Assembly: GCA_013397115.1 (NCBI GenBank) | Contig: VWZW01007078.1 | Span: 370,967-434,966, forward strand | Reading direction: 5' to 3' | Length of the DNA stretch: 64,000 nt | DNA from: Edolisoma coerulescens | Taxonomy: Eukaryota; Chordata; Aves; Passeriformes; Campephagidae | Shown here: one piece after another, positions 1 through 11,388 of the stretch | How the letters are laid out: the number at the start of each line of letters is the position of its first letter | Position numbering within the stretch: the first letter of the stretch is position 1 | The notes under the pieces: generated by a model | The model's input: the letters and a program-made list of their open reading frames with translations, nothing else | What the model was told of the DNA's origin: nothing | Database searches by the model: none | Made by a program: the position numbers and the translations under genes

Positions 1-23
1 ACACACACACACACACACACACA
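1..23. repeat. (AC)n microsatellite at window edge
   Basis: There are eleven and a half AC units, cut by the window boundary, so the true length is unknown. Confidence 0.9.
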
Positions 24-1170
24 GAGGAGCTGCCTTTTATCTGGGGTTTGGAGCCGGGCACGCTCCTGGGGACAGCTTGTTCTGTCCCAGCAGCTCCAGA
101 TCTCTCCCAAAGTCCCGTCTCACGCCTTGAGGTGCCGGGATGGGGCAGGGAGGGAGGATGCCAAACCCTTCACCCTGCCCTGCACAGGTCTCCCGGGCGC
201 ATTTTGCAGGCTGGAGCTGCTGCAGAGGTTGGCAGTGAGAAGTTGGGAAGAAAACCTGGAACATCCTTAATTTTGTTTAGTTCCCTTTAGGAGGGGTGGA
301 AGTGCCCTGAAAAAGAGGCTGCCCGGGGTTGTGAGGTTTTATTTTGAATAGGATGGTTCTTTGGGTAGGGTGAATATGGTGCATGGCTCAGTGTTGTTTT
401 TTAACCCTCAGGATGCTCAGGAGCTGGATATCATCAATATAAAAACACCTCTCTCGAGGCCCCAGAGGCCAGGAGTTTTTAGTAGTAGCAGCAGAATTTC
501 CCTTCCTGGAAAAAGGAAATCGAGATGGATGAATTCCACTGGATCCCTTTTACAGGACTGCCTCCACCTTGCCCTGGGTTTCCACATTCTGCAGGATGGG
601 TGGAAAGGTTTGGGAGAGGATAAAACCCTGAGCAAGGACTGGACTTGCACCCACCTCCTGCCTCTGCTGCCGAAGCCTGGAAGCTCTCAGAGCACCTCTC
701 TGGGTGTTCCTGATCCTCATTATTCCCTCCACATCCTGGGAGTAACATTTGACCTCCCAAAGGTATCACAGGGGTCAACCCGTGGCTTTTCAGAACCCCC
801 TGAGACACAATCTGGGGCTCCTGTGTGGTTACAGCGCAAAGAAATCCGGCAGAATATTCCTCGTTTGGATTTCCTCCCTTCCCAGGGCCCCCACACAGAA
901 TTTTAAGTGCAAACACTGCTACGATTATTAATAACCACTTTTTTTTTTTTTTTTCCCCTTCTCCCCCTCTCCTGCAGCACCTGGCATTCTGATGGCATTA
1001 GTAAGGAGGGTTTCATTCTGCACCCTGCCTAAAATGCTGGTCAAACCTGTCCTGTCGGAAGCTCCCGCGTTACATAAAGGAGGCTGGGGCCATGTGAAAA
1101 TGCCACCTCTTAATTGCCACCGGATCGGGGTAATTAGTCTGGAAAAACCTCGGGGTTACCTTTTTTTTCT

Positions 1171-1190
1171 CTGTGTGTGTGTGTGTGTGT
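1171..1190. repeat. (TG)n microsatellite
   Basis: A run of about ten TG units follows a poly-T/CT tract. Confidence 0.85.
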
Positions 1191-1448
1191 GCTCACCTTC
1201 CCCGCTCTGCTGTGAGGCTTCACCTGTATCTGGGGCACAGGAAGCAGCAGAGCTCTCCCAGGGCTTTGGGAACAGGGAAATTACGGCGAAAAGCCGCGAG
1301 CGAAAATAGACGGAGCAGACAAAGGGGGGAAGAAAGCTTTGTTCTCCCCCATTTTCACGGATGGGGAACAGTGGCAACAACTCCCACGGGCCAGGCAGAA
1401 AATGAGTGGCTGAACCCTATATGGAACGACCATCTCTTTAAAAATATC

Positions 1449-1490
1449 CCTTTTTTATTTATTTATTTATTTTTTTTTTATTTTTGGGTG
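1449..1490. repeat. (ATTT)n / poly-T low-complexity tract
   Basis: Four overlapping atttattt units run into poly-T. If transcribed on the plus strand this would contain AUUUA pentamers, but no plus-strand transcript is supported. Confidence 0.8.
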
Positions 1491-2690
1491 GATCCGACAT
1501 CTGGAATTTTACTCCTGTGCAGGGAGGTTTTATTTTCACCCCCCACACCCCCACCCCGCCAACCTTCAGGGACATTAAAATGTGTGAGAAAGTGCAAATC
1601 CTAAATTAGCTCAATATTCACATGTTCCTTAATTATTGATGAAACTCTTGGCTTCCCAAGGGAAGTTTTTACAGAGACAGCTGGGGGTTCCCAGCAGAAG
1701 ATTCCCTCAGTGCTGCAGTTCCCAACTCTGCCCACCGCCCATCCTCCCTGATTCCACCAGGTTTTCTCCAGGGATTGCTACCTGGACCATTTATTTTCTA
1801 GCAAAAAAACCCCAGAGCTTTCCCATTATACAAAAAAATGCAAACTTCTCCCACCCACCCCCGAAATTCTAACTTTTTCAGCCTAGTGCTGAATATTTCC
1901 ACTCTTACTACTTTTAAAATGCAGTTTTACAGTTACAAAAACATGTATTTTAGTGCCTTTAGGTTAAAAGGAACTAGGAAGAGTTTCTCTCTTACACTTT
2001 TACATTTATAAAGATGGATTAAGATAAGAAAAAAAAAAATCTTTTGAGTGATTCAGAAACAGATTTTGACTTGCTGAGAAATGGAGCTTCAGTTTGGTTT
2101 ACAACAATATTCCCACTCCTGCCACCACAAAATTGTGTGTTTGTACTGCATTTCCCAGTCCCACATCACTGAAAGTTTGCTGATCCAAGAAAAAATTGGT
2201 TTATCCCTGGATGGAACAGGTAGAGACAAAAGCCTTGGGTATTGTCCCAGGTTCTCTGAGCTCAGATCCTTCCTGGGGGCTCCTGCCCAGGAATGAGGAG
2301 GAATTAGGCAAAGGATGGCTTTGGATGCCCACAATCCTCACGCTGTATCCAGTAGGATACACTATTCCCAGATCTTTTTTCCAGCTAGGCGTGATGCTGG
2401 GCAGTGTTTCCAATAGATTTTGTGTGGTTTCCCTCTCTTCTTGGAGCTTCCTTCCTCCCCTCAGTGTTGGCAGGTTCGGAGGTTTCGTGACGTCAATTGT
2501 GCCTTTTGAAGGTGGATGCTGCAACAACTTGGGTCTTGTGTGTTTAAACAGGAGAAAATTGGTTAATTACGCTGATGAATGCAGCTAATTGTCCTTGCTG
2601 AGAGCTGAGGAGGTGAAGGCAGAGAGCACCAGGGCAGCTGAAAGGAGAACTGCAGCCATGGACACGATGCTGAGCTGTCCCCAAACATTT

Positions 2691-3150
2691 CACAGAGCCA
2701 CACAATGGTTTAGGGTGGAAAATCCCTCGGGGATCATTGAGTCCAACCATCCCCCAGCACTGCCAAGGCCACCTCTGACCCATGTCCCCGAGTGCCACAT
2801 CCACAGGGCTTTTAAATCCCTGCAGGGATGGGAACTCCACCACTGCCCTGGGCAGCCCCTTTAGGTGCCTGACCACCCTTTCCATGAAGAAATTCCTCCT
2901 GATGTCCAACCTGAACCTCCCCTGGCACAGCTTGAGGCCATTCCCTCTCATCCTGTCCCTGTTCCCTGGGAGCAGAGCCTGACCCCCCCGGCTGCCCCCT
3001 CCTGTCAGGGAGTTGTGCAGAGCCAGAAGGTCCCCCCTGAGCCTCCTTTTCTCCAGGCTGAGCCCCTTTCCCAGCTCCCTCAGCCGCTCCTGCTGCTCCA
3101 GCCCCTTCCCCAGCTCCATTCCCTTCTCTGGACACGCTCCAGCCCCTTCA
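2691..3150 (-). mobile_element. CR1 LINE 3' fragment
   Basis: The minus-strand copy begins with the tail region (gaaaatccctcggggatcat) and continues through 'ccatgaagaaattcctcctg' and 'gttccctgggagcagagcct' to the lysine/CTCC-rich upstream part. It is one of the longer copies and is the source of the overlapping open frames here. Confidence 0.9.
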
Positions 3151-3279
3151 ATTCACAAATGTCACAAAGCAGCTGCATCTCAATGGACTCAAATTCACTT
3201 AAACACAAGCACAGGTGGTTCTGAAATCTTTAATGGTGCCTTGCATTTATGTTTTAAACAAACCCTGGTTGTAACTAAA

Positions 3280-3394
3280 GGGCACTTAGGGGCATGGGTC
3301 AATGGTGGCCTTGGCTGTGCTGAGGGAATGGCTGGACTCGATGGTCTTAGAGGGCTTTTCCAGCCTTAATGATTCCATGATTCTACAATTCTAC
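3280..3394 (+). mobile_element. CR1 LINE 3' tip
   Basis: The sense-orientation end 'ctggactcgatggtcttag' is followed by the characteristic attccatgattctac terminal repeats. It lies 130 bp from the opposite-strand copy at 2691-3150, so the pair is inverted. Confidence 0.88.
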
Positions 3395-6068
3395 CTCCCC
3401 TTTATGCTGGCTGTGTGCGAAGCACCAGGGCTGGAACAACTTGGGAGGAATTTCAAGGAATGCTGCCTGTCCCACACGTCTGGGCTGTCACTTGGGGTGC
3501 TCCAGTGCCATCTGCCATCCCTGGCTCCAAGGAAAGCTCCACAGTCAGACAAAACTCCAAAAGCCCGTAAAGTTCACACAGATTTGGGTCCCACAGTGGT
3601 ACCAGGACTATTTTTCCATGGTTTCTACTTCCCAGGGTAGTGTGGTGCTTGCAGGTGTTTACAAGCACAATTCGACCTCCGTGATTGCTGCTCTAACGCT
3701 GCACTTGCCAATCACGTCCTTGGCCGTGGATCCCGCAGCGAATTCCGAGCCTCAGAGAGAAGAACAGCCCTATCCCTGCAAAGAATGGAACAGCTCAGGA
3801 GAAACCAGCGTTGGAATGTTCCCAATGCAAAAAGGAAAATTTCCTTCTGTCACTGCTGACCCGGGGTTACCAAAACCGAGAACATTTTAATATCTGTGCT
3901 GCGCGTGCCTCGTTCTCCGTTCGGGAGCGACAGCAGAGCGGGGACTCTCATTTTCCTCAGTGTCCAGGTAATTTCACTGGGAGCCACCTCATTCTGTGAG
4001 CACAATGGATGAATTTATAACAAAAGGCCTCGGAGTTTAAAAGTCTGATTGTCGCGGAAATGAAACCAAGTTGTTCCTTTGTGCTCGCATTCTGCTAATT
4101 CCACCATCTGGGCACTGACGTAATTCTTTTTCTTGTGCTTTCTAAAAAAGGCCTTCTTGCCAAACCAGAGCTGGGTTAAAACCGAACTCAAAAACCCACC
4201 AGAAACAAACAAAAAAATTTCTATATATGTAATTTATTACTCTGAAACATGTTCCTCTTGTTCCAATCGTCCATTTCACTGGACAGTATCTGGTAAGAAG
4301 AGCTTTTCATTGAGTAATGCTGACCACAAACACAGAGCAGAGCACTTAAATCAATTGCTTCTGTCAAATACAAGCAATTTATGATTTATGGTTATTTATT
4401 TATTATTATTTTCCCCTCCTACAACCACATGCAGAGCTCGGGGCACATTAAAATCCCGCATTTCCCAGGATAAAGTGCCATATATTTCTCGCAGAAACAG
4501 AGAATCTTCCATTGGCAGCTGATACTTCCATCTGAGCCAGATTTAAGTCTTGGGTATCCTGAACTTAACAGGAGCAACAGCACAAATTTAAAGGTTTATT
4601 CCTGGTTTTATTCTTCCTCTAACTGACACTGGAATGTGGCCAAGCACCCACAAGAATCAGCACACAGAAACACATGGAAATTCACAGAGGGAACAAACAA
4701 ACAAGCCCAGCAGTATTTGGAGAAGGAAACCTTATTCCTTGACTAGCACCTTTTTAAACTGAAATCCCAGAGATTTTAAACTGTAAAGTTTAGTTGCTTA
4801 AGAGTTAAAAAATAATAATTGGAAACAATCAGGCTTTTGGATTCTAACAACAAAAATTCTGACTTGTGGTGAGCAAGAAATCAGGAGGGATAGTTCAATG
4901 TAATATAAAACATTATTTTGCCATCTTCTTCCATTGAGAAGACTGTTTTCTCACCTCAAGCATGGAGTTTCCTCCCAGTTTGATAACAACTGATGGTATT
5001 CAGTGGTATTTCATTTAAGGAAGCCAGGGACAAGCAGGATTATGGTGGATAATAACTGTACAGCCTGAAAAGGAGAAGCAACAAGGGTTAAAAAACCCCT
5101 GGCATGTGAAACCCAGGGCAAGGCATCTTGTTCTCCCATACAAAAAGTGAAACTTCATTTTGCTGCAGTGAACGAGCATGTCCTGAGGGCAGAAAAAAAA
5201 AAAAGGTGCTTTGGAAACCAAGAGATCTTAAAAAAGGAGGAGCTGAGCTGCAACCAAACCATCCATGTGGTCTGGGTGCTGCAGATGGAGCTTCCTCCAC
5301 TGCACAATAAAGGCAGCTTAAGGAAATTTTTTTCCCTATTAACATCTGCATCTTGACAATGTTCCTCAGACCATGTTAAGCAACTCCACTGAGCTGAGAC
5401 AATATAAAAATGTACCCATTTTATTCAGCAGAGCAGCCAATGGGATGTTTTAGATTTACACTGATGAAACCCAGCCAGGCCTGAATGAAATGAGCAGCTA
5501 ACGGGTTTGGATTCTGGGTTCTGCCAGGACAACTGGCTGGTTTTTAGGGCTGTGCTGTCTGTTTGCTGTGGCCAAAGAAATATCAGAACAGGACACCAGG
5601 AAGGTGAACCCTTCTTCCCATTCCACCACTTCCAAGCTCATCCATCTCTTCTGACAGCTCTGAGTGATATTAACATCCCAAAATTCATGCTGAATGTTCC
5701 AGATCTCCCACAAAAGTGCTTGTGGCAGTACCCAGTTCCAGCATTCCTTATTTCCAGGCTTACAATGAGGAACAAAATCTGGTTTGGTTATAAATCCGAA
5801 CTGCAAGTTTTCCATGTGTGAATGGCAATACCAAACGCATCTGACTTTGCTTTTAAAATCTATTGGTCTCCCAATTTCAGGAAAAAACCTGGCTCTATCC
5901 AAAGCAGCTTTCTGAATTCCAGAGGCACCACTGAAGAGATCCTGAATATTGCCTGGGAACCAAAGATTTGGATATGGTTAATAAATGATATGGTTAATAC
6001 ACAGTTCCTTTAGCTTTGGTGCAAAGTTACAGAAGTTTGACAATGGTTTGGAGGCACAGGGAGGTCTT

Positions 6069-6074
6069 TTTATT
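6069..6074 (-). terminator. alternative poly(A) signal AATAAA
   Basis: The minus strand carries a canonical aataaa about 620 bases past the PINX1 stop codon. The downstream context is less GT-rich than at 6294-6299. Either or both sites may be used. Confidence 0.3.
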
Positions 6075-6293
6075 TCATCCTTTAGTGCTGACACTCAGGA
6101 GCAAACCTTTAATCAGAGTAAGCATTTTGGGAAGAAACAACACTCATTTCGTAAGTAAAAAGAGATGAATGTAAAAATTAGACACAATTTTGCAAATTTT
6201 AGACTTGCAAAAATCAGTGAAGAAACACAGACAGCTTTGCAAACCCCCTCCTGCTTCCAGAAGCAGAGCTGGGCTCTCACAAGTGAAAACAAC

Positions 6294-6299
6294 TTTAAT
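6294..6299 (-). terminator. candidate PINX1 poly(A) signal ATTAAA
   Basis: The minus strand reads attaaa here. It is followed within 20 bases by a GT-rich stretch (gttgttttcacttgtg), as expected of a downstream element. It lies about 400 bases past the PINX1 stop codon. It was not tested against transcripts. Confidence 0.35.
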
Positions 6300-6502
6300 A
6301 AAAAGGCAGTACTCTGGTGATTTTTTTTTTGTTGTTGTTGTTATTTTTTTCCTGGATTGAGAAAAACAGTCAGTGTGAAGCAGCAGAAGATCATTCCCTG
6401 CCTTTCACAGTCTTGATGTGTTAATCCTCCATGTGCATCCCTTTTGAACGTGGCACTGAAACTCCTGTTGGGCCCATCACCACTTTTTCCCTTGGGAGAG
6501 CT

Positions 6503-6570
6503 GGGTTTAGATCCAGTTTGAGTTTAGATTCAGCCTGTGTTTAGATCCAGCCTGAGTTTAGATCCAGTCT
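6503..6570. repeat. 17-bp tandem repeat, 4 copies, in PINX1 3' UTR
   Basis: Four head-to-tail units of exactly 17 bp run without gaps (6503-6519, 6520-6536, 6537-6553, 6554-6570). Each contains gtttaga(t/c)... followed by cag, and the units differ at a few positions. The array lies 127-194 bases beyond the stop codon, inside the transcribed 3' UTR. Confidence 0.85.
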
Positions 6571-6696
6571 GTGGTCCCAGCTGGAGCTGGAGCAGTGTCC
6601 AAGCCTGGAGTACAATGTGTTGTCTGCTGCTGTGCTCACACAGAGCCTCCTCTAACACAGACTCACCCCAGAGCCCCAGCCTGAGCCTGGAGGGGG

Positions 6697-7302
6697 TTAA
6701 ATGTTCTTGCAGTGCTTCTTTTTCTTTCTGGGTGCTCCTTCCCCACACTCCTCTGTCTCCTCTTTTTGCTTTTTGTGCTTCTTCTGACGGCGTTTCTTCT
6801 GCTTTTCCTCCTGCTCCTCTGTGCTGAGTTCTTCTCCCTCAGACACTCCCACAGAAATTTCTCCACTGCCTGTATTTTCATCACAACTGACGCTTTCCCC
6901 TTCGTTCTCCTCTTTGTGCTTCCTCTTTTTTTTCCTTTTGTGACATTCATTTAGTGGATCATCCAGTTCTTTTCCATTCAAGCTCCCTGTCTTAGGCTTT
7001 TTCCCTGGTTTCTCACAGTCCTCTGTCCTCTCTGCCTCATCATCTCTCTTCTGCTTCTTCTTTTTCTTTTTGACTTTGGTTCCCAGCCCTTCTGAAGGCT
7101 CCACAGCTTCGTCAGTTGTCGGACTGGAATGATCCACCTTTGTTTCTGTTTCCTTCTGGGATCCCTTCAGCTTTGCCATGCGCTTGGCAAAATATTCCTG
7201 GACAGTGAGACCACTCTTCACTGTATTGGAACCATCCCCAGGGTTGGAGAGCCAGTTGTTCCCCTCCTTCTCTTCCTGGGAGTCAGGATCAGCGACATCC
7301 TC
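6697..7302 (-). CDS. PINX1: PINX1 terminal coding exon 7, lysine-rich tail
   Basis: This exon encodes the last 201 residues plus a TAA stop at 6697-6699. The acceptor is cttgcag|gag on the minus strand, in phase 0. It begins with an acidic segment (E-D-V-A-D-P-D-S-Q-E-E-K-E-G), then carries the conserved T-V-Q-E-Y-F-A-K-R-M-A-K-L-K-G motif at about residues 45-59 of the exon. Alternating runs of lysine and of glutamate/serine follow, including K-K-K-K-K-K-Q-K-R, H-K-R-K-K-K-R-K-H-K and a final R-K-K-K-K-H-C-K-N-I. In mammals the C-terminal region carries nucleolar targeting, TRF1 binding and telomerase inhibition. The lysine runs fit nucleolar targeting, but the F-x-L-x-P TRF1-docking motif of mammals is not present. 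The exon is longer than its human counterpart, which accounts for most of the protein's extra length. Confidence 0.95.
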   Translation of the reverse strand, partial: EDVADPDSQEEKEGNNWLSNPGDGSNTVKSGLTVQEYFAKRMAKLKGSQKETETKVDHSSPTTDEAVEPSEGLGTKVKKKKKKQKRDDEAERTEDCEKPGKKPKTGSLNGKELDDPLNECHKRKKKRKHKEENEGESVSCDENTGSGEISVGVSEGEELSTEEQEEKQKKRRQKKHKKQKEETEECGEGAPRKKKKHCKNI

Positions 7303-8249
7303 CTGCAAGGGAACAGAGAGGAGCAGGAGTGAGTCAGGAATCATGGCTTTAGACATAATGCTGGTTTTTTGCACATTAAAAAGGAAAATACTGAAAAGCA
7401 ACGTGGTGCTTTGAAAATTAACTGTGAAAGTCAAAATTTGGGTGGAAGTGAGGCAGCCCTTAAATGCAAACAGTGCTGTAGGGTTAGGGGGAAGAGGTGG
7501 AAGGAGGGAAGGCAGCAAGAGAACACAAACCAAGACAATTTTCAGTTGTTTTGAGTTCCTTAGTTTACCTACTCCTACATAACTCATGTCTACTGCTGTC
7601 ACACTCGGTGCATTACACCAACTTCACAAAGCACATGTCTCTGCAAGACATAAACCAGCATGAAAAATGATCCACTACAATCTATTAGCCCGTGGCACAA
7701 AGGAAATCCCATGCCTGGAATAACTCTCCAGCAAAGAACTTGTGATCCAGGGAGCAATCCAGCACTGAGGCACCTCTCATGTGACTTTTGGATGTTTGTT
7801 TCGGAGCTGCTCTGCTGTCAGGGTGTCCCAGATGTTGTAATTTAAACAGGCTCCATTTGATCACACGTTATCAGGTGGCACAAACAGCATCACAGGTTAC
7901 ATCTTACAAGGTTTCTGCAGACATGAAATAAAGAGCTGCTCATCTCCAGCTGCCGGTGAAGAGTCTCCTTTCTAGAAAGGAAATATCAAACGAAAAGCGA
8001 AGTACAGCTCTGGAGCTGGACGTTATGGATGGCACGAAGAGAATGGACTCTGAGACAGCAACAAATACCACAAGATGGAAATGTATAATTTGTTAAATTA
8101 TCTGAGATTTACAAAATAAACAAACCAGAAAGGCAGCTGAAATTAAGGCTTGTTCACATACATACCAAAGCACTCAAAACAAAGCCTTTGTGGTATAGCC
8201 TTTTGCTTGGCAAAAGTCACAAATGATTCTTGGAAATGTCCCAAATTTT

Positions 8250-8643
8250 CACAGAATCACAGAATGACTGAGGTTGGAAAAGAGCTCCAACACCATCGAG
8301 TCCAACTTGTGACTGATCCCCACCTTGTCACCAGCCCAGAGCACTGAGTGCCACATCCAGACATTCCTTGGATACCTCCCAGGATGGGGACTCCACCACC
8401 TCCCTGGGCAGCCCCTTCCAATGCCTGACCACCCTTTCCATGAAGAAATTCCTCCTGATGTCCAATGTGAACCTCCCCTGGCACAGCTTGAGGCCATTTC
8501 CTCTCATCCTGTCCCTGTTCCCTGGGAGCAGAGCCCGACCCCCCCCTGGCTGCCCCCTCCTGTCAGGGAGTTGTGCAGAGCCAGAAGGTCCCCCCTGAGC
8601 TTCCTTTTCTCCAGGCTGAGCCCCTTTCCCAGCTCCCTCAGCT
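8250..8643 (-). mobile_element. CR1 LINE 3' fragment
   Basis: It starts 'cacagaatcacagaatgact' and continues through the 'accctttccatgaagaaatt' and 'ccctgggagcagagcccgac' blocks shared with 2691-3150. It lies in intron 6, about 950 bp upstream of exon 7 in the transcript. Confidence 0.92.
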
Positions 8644-9552
8644 CATTAATTGTTTTTGTAAAGCCTTGTACACACTGCAGGTAACCAGGTACCCCCTCTG
8701 GATGGGAGAAGCTGGGAAGGATGGTGTTGAATCCTCACCAACATCTGCCCTACAACCCCTTCTTGAAGGAAAGGGGATCCACAGGGATTACAGTCAGAGA
8801 TAATTCCCTGTTTTTCCATTCATAAATGCATGGATGGATAAGAGCACCCACTCTGCCCACACATCCTGAATGAAGGGACTATAAAACCTGCCCAAATCAG
8901 AGCAGCCAGATTCCACAGCCACTTTCACTGCCATAACCTGATACTCGGGGAAGGCCAGCAGAGAGCTGGGAGATAAAATCCCACTTATCTCAACACTTTA
9001 TAGTTATTGCATGATGCTGCAGATAAGGGATCTGGCTCTCTTGAGGGCATCGTTAAACTTGCTGGCTGAAGTTGGGTTTATTAGGGTTTGTGAGTAAGGT
9101 TTTCCAGGTCTGGCTCCTTATGCATCCATAACCTTTACTCCCATGAGCAGGAATGCAAAAATTGGTGTCATTAGTGATGCATTACGAGTGGTGATTTCCT
9201 CATCCATCTGCTTTCAAGAGAGCTATTCCAGTGGAACGAAAGTAAGGCTGCACTTGAGATTCCAGTGATGTTTGTGTGGGCACTTATCAAAATTAGGGAC
9301 TTTTCTTGTAGGGATTTGTTGTAGTGTTCCTGCAGGGTTATGAAGTAACTGAAACTATTTGACTTCTGGCAAAGAAGCCTGAAAAGGGATGTGGAACATG
9401 GGGAAAAACAGGATGTATCCACACATGTCTCCACACAGGTTACATTTGAAAGGGGAGCTGCAGCAGAAGTTTGACAGGACAGAATTCCCATGATAAATGG
9501 GTTGAGCCACATTTATATTAAACCTGTTTTTAATAAGACCTAAGCCAACAAG

Positions 9553-9849
9553 CACAGAATCCCATGGCATCACTGGATCATTCAGGCTGGAAAAGAGCTC
9601 CAACACAATCAAGTCCAACCCATGACTGATCCCCACCTTGTCACCAGCCCAGAGCACTGAGTGCCATGTCCAGGCCTTCCTTGGACACCTCCATGGATGG
9701 GGACTCCAAACCTCCCTGGGCAGCTCCTTCCAATGTTTGGCAACCCTTTCCTTGGGGAAATTCCTCTTGATGTCCAACCTGAACCTTGCCTGGCACAGTT
9801 TGAGGCCGTTCCCTCTCCTCCTGTCCCTGTTCCCTGGGAGCAGAGCCCG
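9553..9849 (-). mobile_element. CR1 LINE 3' fragment ending at an N
   Basis: It is the same subtype as 8250-8643. Homology stops exactly at the single N at 9850, inside the gagcagagcccg block, and unique DNA follows. Confidence 0.92.
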
Positions 9850-11293
9850 NACAGGCACTGCCCCGGTCCTGCTGAAGCTCAGGCAAACAGGGTCATTTTC
9901 CTTCCCCCCACAGCAGGATTTTGACACCCTGTATTGCAAAAGGACAAACAGACTCCCAGGTTTTCAGCCAGAACCGTTTCCCTCCCCACCCCGATGTGTC
10001 AAACACGCTTGGGCCCAGAACACCCGTTACCCCCTGGCCAACCAGGAAAGGATTTTCTCATTGCCTTGGTGACTTCAAGTCCTGACAACTTAATTACTGT
10101 AATTGAAGGCAAATATTACTTGAACTCTACACGTTTCTTTTCATGAAGTACATTAGGCATAAAAACAAATGTTCCTTTGGTTAAGCAGAGGAGTTCCAAA
10201 GGTATGTACGAGTTTAGAAAATAGGAACCTTGCTCAGAAAGTCCTTTATTGATAAGAATTTTAATAACCACGGGCCACTGAGCACAGAACTAACAGGGCA
10301 TGGAGACAAGCAAAGAGGTGCCAACCCTAGAAAACCTCTGGGTTTAGGAAAAGCTTATGTAAAACCATAAATCACCTGGAAGGGCTGTTAAATGCCAAGG
10401 TATTCCTGCTTCCATGGTGTACCTGTCCCAGTAGCCATGGGAACACTGCTGAACTCTAACCAGGGGTTTTCTCTAACCCCTCACAGTTTATGCAATTCCT
10501 CCCCTGCTTGACCCAACACAGAGAAAAATTTCGAAGAAAAATAAGGCAGATATCCCTAAATGTGGATTGTGCTGCTGCAGCTTCTGAAAAACAACTTTTC
10601 ACCAGATAAAAGACAGAAACAAATATTCTTGCTCCAGAGAACTGATGATCAGTTAAAAGGGGAAGAGCAATTGTGCTGTAACTGGTGGGAAACCTGAAGA
10701 CTGGGCTTTGGAGAAGATGTTTGTCCACGCCACGAGTTCCAAAATTGCCCACAAAATCAAGCTGAGGAGATGAAGTTAAAAGGAATTGGGAATAGGGAAC
10801 TGGTAGGATGGTCCCAAGCAAAAGAAACATGGTGTTAAATGTTGAATGAGTAAGAGGAAACAATAGGAAAATTCAAGGAGAGGTTGGGAAGTGCACAGGA
10901 AGAGATGAAGGTCAATTACAGGCAGAAGTCTCCTGTAAATATCATCTGTTTATGTAATTAGTGAAATGTATGGAAAATAACCCACAGGACATAAAGCACT
11001 CCATGTACCACCGTGTTTCTCTCTGCCTGTCTTCGCTTGCTGATTAACTCATTAAGGGACTACACTAAACTTACAGAGGGAAATCCTGGTGCCCTTGAAT
11101 CCTGCAGGATCAGGATTGCATCTCTAGGGCATCCCACTCTCAGAGCACCTTTTAATTATTTAGAAAAAAAAGGAAAAAACAAGGGATTATGGTCAATTAT
11201 CAAAGGATTCACATCAGTGAAAACAGTTTGGCAAGAGCAGAAGCCCAGAGTGGAAAGGATTTTGAGACCTCATGAAATCAAATGAGTCTGAAA

Positions 11294-11388
11294 CCCAGCC
11301 TGGTCTAGTGGGAGGTGTCCCTGCCCATGGCAGAGATGGGAATGAGATGAGCTTTAAGGTCCCTTCCAACCCAAACCATTCTGGGATT
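11294..11388 (+). mobile_element. CR1 LINE 3' tip
   Basis: A sense tip with 'ggaggtgtccctgcccatgg' and 'ttaaggtcccttccaaccca', heavily 5'-truncated. Confidence 0.88.

Larger units (their letters stand above)
1..6269. other. 3' flank of PINX1, no gene found
   Basis: No exon of a known gene is recognised. The frames open here, the longest being 181 codons at 361-906 on the plus strand, show no family motif, and those at 2544-3224 fall on a CR1. Content seen: (AC)n at the left edge, poly-T at 939-954, a short (TG)n at 1171-1190, (ATTT)n at 1449-1480, and CR1 copies at 2691-3150 and 3280-3394. The rest is unique sequence. Two stretches (about 990-1165 and 3880-4130) are less AT-rich and CpG-bearing and could be regulatory. 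Confidence 0.6.
6270..6696 (-). other. PINX1: PINX1 3' UTR (extent inferred)
   Basis: This stretch follows the stop codon on the minus strand and has no coding similarity. It contains the 17-bp tandem repeat at 6503-6570 and a T/GTT-rich tract at 6321-6351 on the plus strand. The left limit is set by the nearest plausible poly(A) signal; a second signal at 6069-6074 would lengthen the UTR by about 220 bases. Confidence 0.5.

Noticed and set aside
361..906. 181-codon plus-strand frame in the 3' flank
   Set aside because: There is no recognised motif, no splice context and no support from neighbouring frames, so it is treated as chance.
2544..3224. Several 90-190-codon frames on both strands
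   Set aside because: They coincide with a 460-bp CR1 fragment. The same peptides recur at 8250-8643, 19764-20088 and 61281-61650.
1..6269. SOX7, expected next to PINX1 by synteny
   Set aside because: No HMG-box or SOX C-terminal coding sequence was found on either strand; it probably lies left of the window.
6663..6950. Second minus-strand frame (95 codons, K/R-rich) overlapping PINX1 exon 7
   Set aside because: It is a frame-shifted shadow of the A-rich coding sequence, with no family similarity.
6712..6954. Plus-strand open frame with a leucine/phenylalanine-rich, membrane-like product
   Set aside because: It is exactly antisense to the lysine/glutamate-rich PINX1 exon 7; AAG/GAA codons read backwards as CTT/TTC, so the hydrophobicity is an artefact.
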